Source of the DNA: Luminiphilus sp.
Lineage (GTDB): Bacteria; Pseudomonadota; Gammaproteobacteria; Pseudomonadales; Halieaceae
Reading direction: 5' to 3'
Length of the DNA: 18,259 bases
NCBI GenBank assembly: GCA_024638905.1
Contig: JAHEJH010000026.1
Span: 1-18,259 of the forward strand
Part shown: positions 15,262-18,259 of the stretch, one piece after another
How the letters are laid out: the number at the start of each line of letters is the position of its first letter
Position numbering within the stretch: position 1 is the first letter of the stretch
Program-made: the position numbers and the translations under genes
Notes under the pieces: generated by a model
Seen by the model: only the letters and a program-made list of their open reading frames with translations
What the model was told of the DNA's origin: nothing
Databases searched by the model: none

Positions 15262-17537
15262 TGCTTGAGGTGCTTCGACGCCTGATTCAGGACGTGAACG
15301 CTGCGGACTCCCTTGAAGACGCGCTCGCGCTGATCGTGGCTCAAGTCAGAGCCGCGATGCACACTGATGTCTGCACGATTTACCTGCACGACAAAGCCAA
15401 ACAACAGCTGGTCTTTCGTGCGACCGAGGGCTTGAACTCAGAGAAGGTCGGTCAGTTCGGGCTGGGTTTCGATGAGGGCTTGGTGGGTTGGGTTGCCACC
15501 CGCGAAGAACCGCTGAATTTGGACGATGCCAGTGCGCACCCCCAGTTTCAGTTGGTTGAGGGCCTGGGCGAGGAGCCTTTTAACGCCTTTCTAGGCGCAC
15601 CCATTGTGCATCAGCGCGATCTGCTGGGTGTCTTAGTGGTGCAGCAGGGCGATCACCGCCGGTTTTCGGAAGACGAAGAGGCTTTCCTGATTACCGTGTC
15701 AGCGCAGCTGGCAGGCCTGATCGCACACGCAGAGCTGGCGGGTGTGATCCGTGAGTCGGCGACGGTGCCGGAGGACGCGGAGGGCGGCGCGCGCCTGTCA
15801 GGGGTGGCCGCGTGCTCGGGGATCGGCATTGGTATAGCAGCCTGGGTTTCGCCCCATGCCGACTTGCAAACGGTGCCGTCGAGGGAATCATCGGATCGCC
15901 GGGCTGAGCTGAAGGCCTTCAGAGAGGCGCTGGCGAGCGTTCGCAGCGATATTCAGCAGGTTGCTGAGAACCTCGAAGACGAGCTGGGTCCTGAAGATCG
16001 CGCTTTGTTTGGCGTTTATCTGAGCATTCTGGGCGATTCCGCACTGGGCGGAGAGGTGGCCGCGCTGATCAAAGCCGGTGAGTGGGCGCAGGGCGCACTG
16101 AGCCAGGTCATGCTCCGCCACATTCGTCATTTTGAACGTATGGAGCATTCTTATTTGCGCGAGCGCGCAGTGGACGTCCGCGATCTTGGCACCCGGGTGC
16201 TGGGGTACTTGCAGGACGCGAACCGTCAGGAGATCGATTATCCCGATGCGACGGTGCTGGTGGCCGAGGAGCTTACCGCCTCAGCGTTGGGAGAAATTCC
16301 GCGGGAAAAGTTGGTAGGCATTGTGTCGATGCGCGGCAGCGCCAATAGCCATACCGCCATACTCGCGAGAGCGATGGGCATTCCGGCCGTTGTGGGCGTG
16401 GAGGACCTGCCGCTTAAGCAGTTGCCTGATCGGCGCCTGGTTGTCGATGGCTATAACGGCCGGGTCTATGTGAACCCCCATCCTGATTTGCTGTCGCGAT
16501 TCGAGGGACTACTGGCCGAGGATGAGGCGCTTTTCGAGGAGCTAGCTCCGTTGGCTGAGCAGCCGGCGACAACCTCTGATGGGCATGCTGTGCCGCTGTG
16601 GGTCAACACCGGTGTCGCAGCCGATGTGCAGCGCGCTCGGGAGTTTGGCGCAGAGGGTGTCGGGTTGTATCGCACCGAGGTGAGTTTTCTGCTGCGCGAC
16701 CGGTTTCCCAGTGAGGAGGAGCAGCGTCAGCTGTATCGCGAGCAGCTGGAGGCTCTGCATCCTTCTCCCGTGACCATGCGAACGCTGGATATCGGTGGCG
16801 ACAAGGCGCTCCCCTATTTCCCGATTGAGGAATCTAATCCTTTTCTGGGTTGGCGCGGCATCCGAGTGACCCTCGACCACCCGGAGATTTTTCTGACGCA
16901 GGTGCGCGCTATGCTCAAGGCCAACGAGGGGCTGGATAACCTGCGTATTTTGCTCCCCATGGTGACTGCGATAGATGAGTTGCGATCTGCGAGGGAGTTA
17001 ATTTTGCGCTGCCATAGCGAGGTCATGAGCGAGGGTTTCAGCGCGGATCTGCCCCCCATCGGCGTGATGATTGAAGTGCCCGCCGCTGTATATCTAGCGG
17101 GTCCGCTGGCGGAGGAAGCGGATTTCCTTTCGGTGGGTTCCAATGATCTGACCCAGTATCTGCTCGCCGTTGACAGAGGCAACGCGCGGGTGGCGGATTT
17201 GTATCAGGCCTTACACCCCGCTGTGCTGGCTGCGTTGCGCGACATTATTGATGCGGCGCATCAGCACGATAAGTCGGTCAGCATTTGTGGCGAGCTGGCA
17301 GGTGATCCGCGTGCGGCGCCGCTGCTGGTGGCGATGGGTTTTGATCAACTGTCCATGAATGCAGGGAGTTTATCGGTGATCAAGCGCGTATTGAGCGCAT
17401 TCAGCAGGGACGAACTGGCACAGTTAATGGCAACCCTGCGCCCTTTGAGATCGGCACAGGAAGTCGTGAGCGCGCTGGATCAAGCACTGGGTGATCGCGG
17501 TCTGGATATTTTCCTGCGTCGCGGGAGCGCGGTGTAG
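15261..17537 (+). CDS. ptsP: Phosphoenolpyruvate-protein phosphotransferase PtsP (EI-Ntr)
   Basis: Enzyme I of the nitrogen PTS. It autophosphorylates from PEP and passes phosphate to NPr (PtsO), then EIIA-Ntr (PtsN), a regulatory relay affecting nitrogen/carbon balance and potassium rather than sugar uptake. It has 758 residues (E. coli 748). Domain order: GAF sensor (about 1-165; CTIYLHDK, FLGAPIVHQRDLLGVLVVQQ), PEP-utiliser N-terminal region (about 175-300), the phosphohistidine swivel domain with H364 in GSANSHTAILARAMGIP, then the PEP-binding TIM barrel with GVGLYRTEVSFLL, DIGGDKALPYF, VGSNDLTQYLLAVDRGN and C676 in SICGELAGDP. AGGAGA at 15247-15252 supports the ATG at 15261. It is coupled to rppH by a TAATG overlap, a conserved pairing. 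A longer in-frame extension from 15120 overlaps rppH and is rejected. Confidence 0.95.
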   Translation: MLEVLRRLIQDVNAADSLEDALALIVAQVRAAMHTDVCTIYLHDKAKQQLVFRATEGLNSEKVGQFGLGFDEGLVGWVATREEPLNLDDASAHPQFQLVEGLGEEPFNAFLGAPIVHQRDLLGVLVVQQGDHRRFSEDEEAFLITVSAQLAGLIAHAELAGVIRESATVPEDAEGGARLSGVAACSGIGIGIAAWVSPHADLQTVPSRESSDRRAELKAFREALASVRSDIQQVAENLEDELGPEDRALFGVYLSILGDSALGGEVAALIKAGEWAQGALSQVMLRHIRHFERMEHSYLRERAVDVRDLGTRVLGYLQDANRQEIDYPDATVLVAEELTASALGEIPREKLVGIVSMRGSANSHTAILARAMGIPAVVGVEDLPLKQLPDRRLVVDGYNGRVYVNPHPDLLSRFEGLLAEDEALFEELAPLAEQPATTSDGHAVPLWVNTGVAADVQRAREFGAEGVGLYRTEVSFLLRDRFPSEEEQRQLYREQLEALHPSPVTMRTLDIGGDKALPYFPIEESNPFLGWRGIRVTLDHPEIFLTQVRAMLKANEGLDNLRILLPMVTAIDELRSARELILRCHSEVMSEGFSADLPPIGVMIEVPAAVYLAGPLAEEADFLSVGSNDLTQYLLAVDRGNARVADLYQALHPAVLAALRDIIDAAHQHDKSVSICGELAGDPRAAPLLVAMGFDQLSMNAGSLSVIKRVLSAFSRDELAQLMATLRPLRSAQEVVSALDQALGDRGLDIFLRRGSAV

Positions 17538-18259
17538 GTGCTGCCCTACCCAGACATAGATCCGGTGGCGCTGGCGCTGGGCCCGATCAAGGTGCACTGG
17601 TATGGCCTGACCTATATCGGTGGTCTGGCATTTGCCTGGTGGTTGGCGCGCCTGAGAAGCGCTCAGCCTCATTCCCCCCTAAAGAGAGATCAAGTCGATG
17701 ACCTCATTTTCTATGCGGCGATCGGCGTGGTGTTGGGTGGGCGCACGGGATACGCCCTTTTTTATGGTTTTGAGCGCTTGGTTTCTGACCCGCTGTGGCT
17801 GTTTCGCGTCTGGGAGGGTGGCATGGCCTTTCATGGGGGTCTTCTGGGCGTGTTGGCGGCCATGGCCTTGTTTGCCCGCCAGCGCGGCATTCAGTGGGGC
17901 CAGTTGATGGATTTTGTCGCGCCGCTGACGCCGGTGGGCCTGGCGCTGGGAAGACTCGGTAACTTCATTGGTCAGGAGTTATGGGGCAGGCCAACAGACG
18001 TCCCTTGGGCCATGATATTCCCCAACGACCCGCTGGCACTCGCTCGCCACCCCTCCCAGCTTTACCAGTTCGCGCTGGAGGGTTGTTTGCTGTTTCTGGT
18101 GTTGCTGTGGTTTAGCCGCAGGCCCCGACCCGCCTGGGCGGTATCCGCCGCTTTCCTCATTGGCTACGGCGTGCTCCGGTTTGTCGCGGAGTTTTTCCGC
18201 GAGCCTGATGCCCATATTGGCTTCGACGCCTTGGGCTGGATGACGCGCGGGCAGCTGCT
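17538..18259 (+). CDS. lgt: Prolipoprotein diacylglyceryl transferase Lgt (partial, cut by window end)
   Basis: Inner-membrane enzyme that transfers diacylglycerol from phosphatidylglycerol to the lipobox cysteine of prolipoproteins, the first step of lipoprotein maturation. About 240 residues are visible; the frame is open at the window end, and roughly 25-50 C-terminal residues should lie beyond. Several hydrophobic segments are visible (for example LTYIGGLAFAWWLA and LLFLVLLWF). Key features are DPVALALGPIKVHWYGL at the N-terminus, H99 in MAFHGG, the signature GRLGNFIGQELWG with R139 and N142, and H171 in RHPSQLYQ. The start is GTG at 17538, directly after the ptsP TAG, giving the same N-terminus as E. 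coli Lgt; GGGAG near the ptsP end can serve as ribosome binding site. The ptsP-lgt linkage is also found in Pseudomonas. Confidence 0.93.
   Translation, partial: MLPYPDIDPVALALGPIKVHWYGLTYIGGLAFAWWLARLRSAQPHSPLKRDQVDDLIFYAAIGVVLGGRTGYALFYGFERLVSDPLWLFRVWEGGMAFHGGLLGVLAAMALFARQRGIQWGQLMDFVAPLTPVGLALGRLGNFIGQELWGRPTDVPWAMIFPNDPLALARHPSQLYQFALEGCLLFLVLLWFSRRPRPAWAVSAAFLIGYGVLRFVAEFFREPDAHIGFDALGWMTRGQL

Noticed and set aside
1..18259. Mobile elements, CRISPR array, tRNA genes, toxin-antitoxin or defence genes
   Set aside because: No transposase, integrase, direct-repeat array, tRNA-like fold or defence motif was seen in any frame. The window is housekeeping in content.

Overview
The window looks like a chromosomal stretch from a marine-type gammaproteobacterium. 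The gene neighbourhoods match those of Pseudomonas, Shewanella and Halieaceae (OM60/NOR5) relatives: tkt-epd-pgk-fba; fau-6S RNA-zapA-zapB-like divergent from ygfB-pepP-ubiH-ubiI; and HAD phosphatase-rppH-ptsP-lgt. The protein sequences are clearly gammaproteobacterial (Epd rather than plain GAPDH, RppH, PtsP, UbiH/UbiI pair). A placement in Halieaceae is a guess; the class is much firmer than the family. No mobile element, CRISPR array, tRNA or rRNA was seen.

Layout. Positions 84-707 carry a lone 2-oxoglutarate/Fe(II) oxygenase, visibly more AT-rich in part than its neighbours. After a roughly 290-base gap, a tight plus-strand central-carbon cluster (tkt, epd, pgk, fba; 1001-6297) is followed by threonine deaminase ilvA (6404-7936). 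Next comes a minus-strand unit read from 9347 down to 7991: zapB-like, zapA, 6S RNA (ssrS), fau. It is divergent from a plus-strand unit ygfB-pepP-ubiH-ubiI (9498-13815). A HAD IB phosphatase (13929-14588, minus) is divergent from rppH-ptsP-lgt (14749 to the window end, where lgt is cut).

How they work together. Transketolase makes erythrose-4-phosphate, the substrate of Epd (vitamin B6 route). Pgk and the class II aldolase complete a lower glycolysis/gluconeogenesis or pentose-shuffling set. ZapA and the ZapB-like protein serve Z-ring assembly. 6S RNA tunes RNA polymerase, and Fau recycles 5-formyl-THF. UbiH and UbiI hydroxylate the ubiquinone ring. RppH starts mRNA decay, PtsP feeds the nitrogen PTS, and Lgt starts lipoprotein maturation.

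Seven of the 17 protein genes appear to start with GTG (pgk, zapA, zapB-like, ygfB, pepP, rppH, lgt), and many neighbours overlap by 1-20 bases, so start-site errors are likely in automatic annotation. Overall this is housekeeping DNA. I found no convincing new multi-gene system. The points most worth a second look are the 6S RNA with its conserved pRNA template, possible alternative hairpins between 6S RNA and fau, the HxE-type oxygenase, and the HAD phosphatase as a candidate histidinol-phosphatase.
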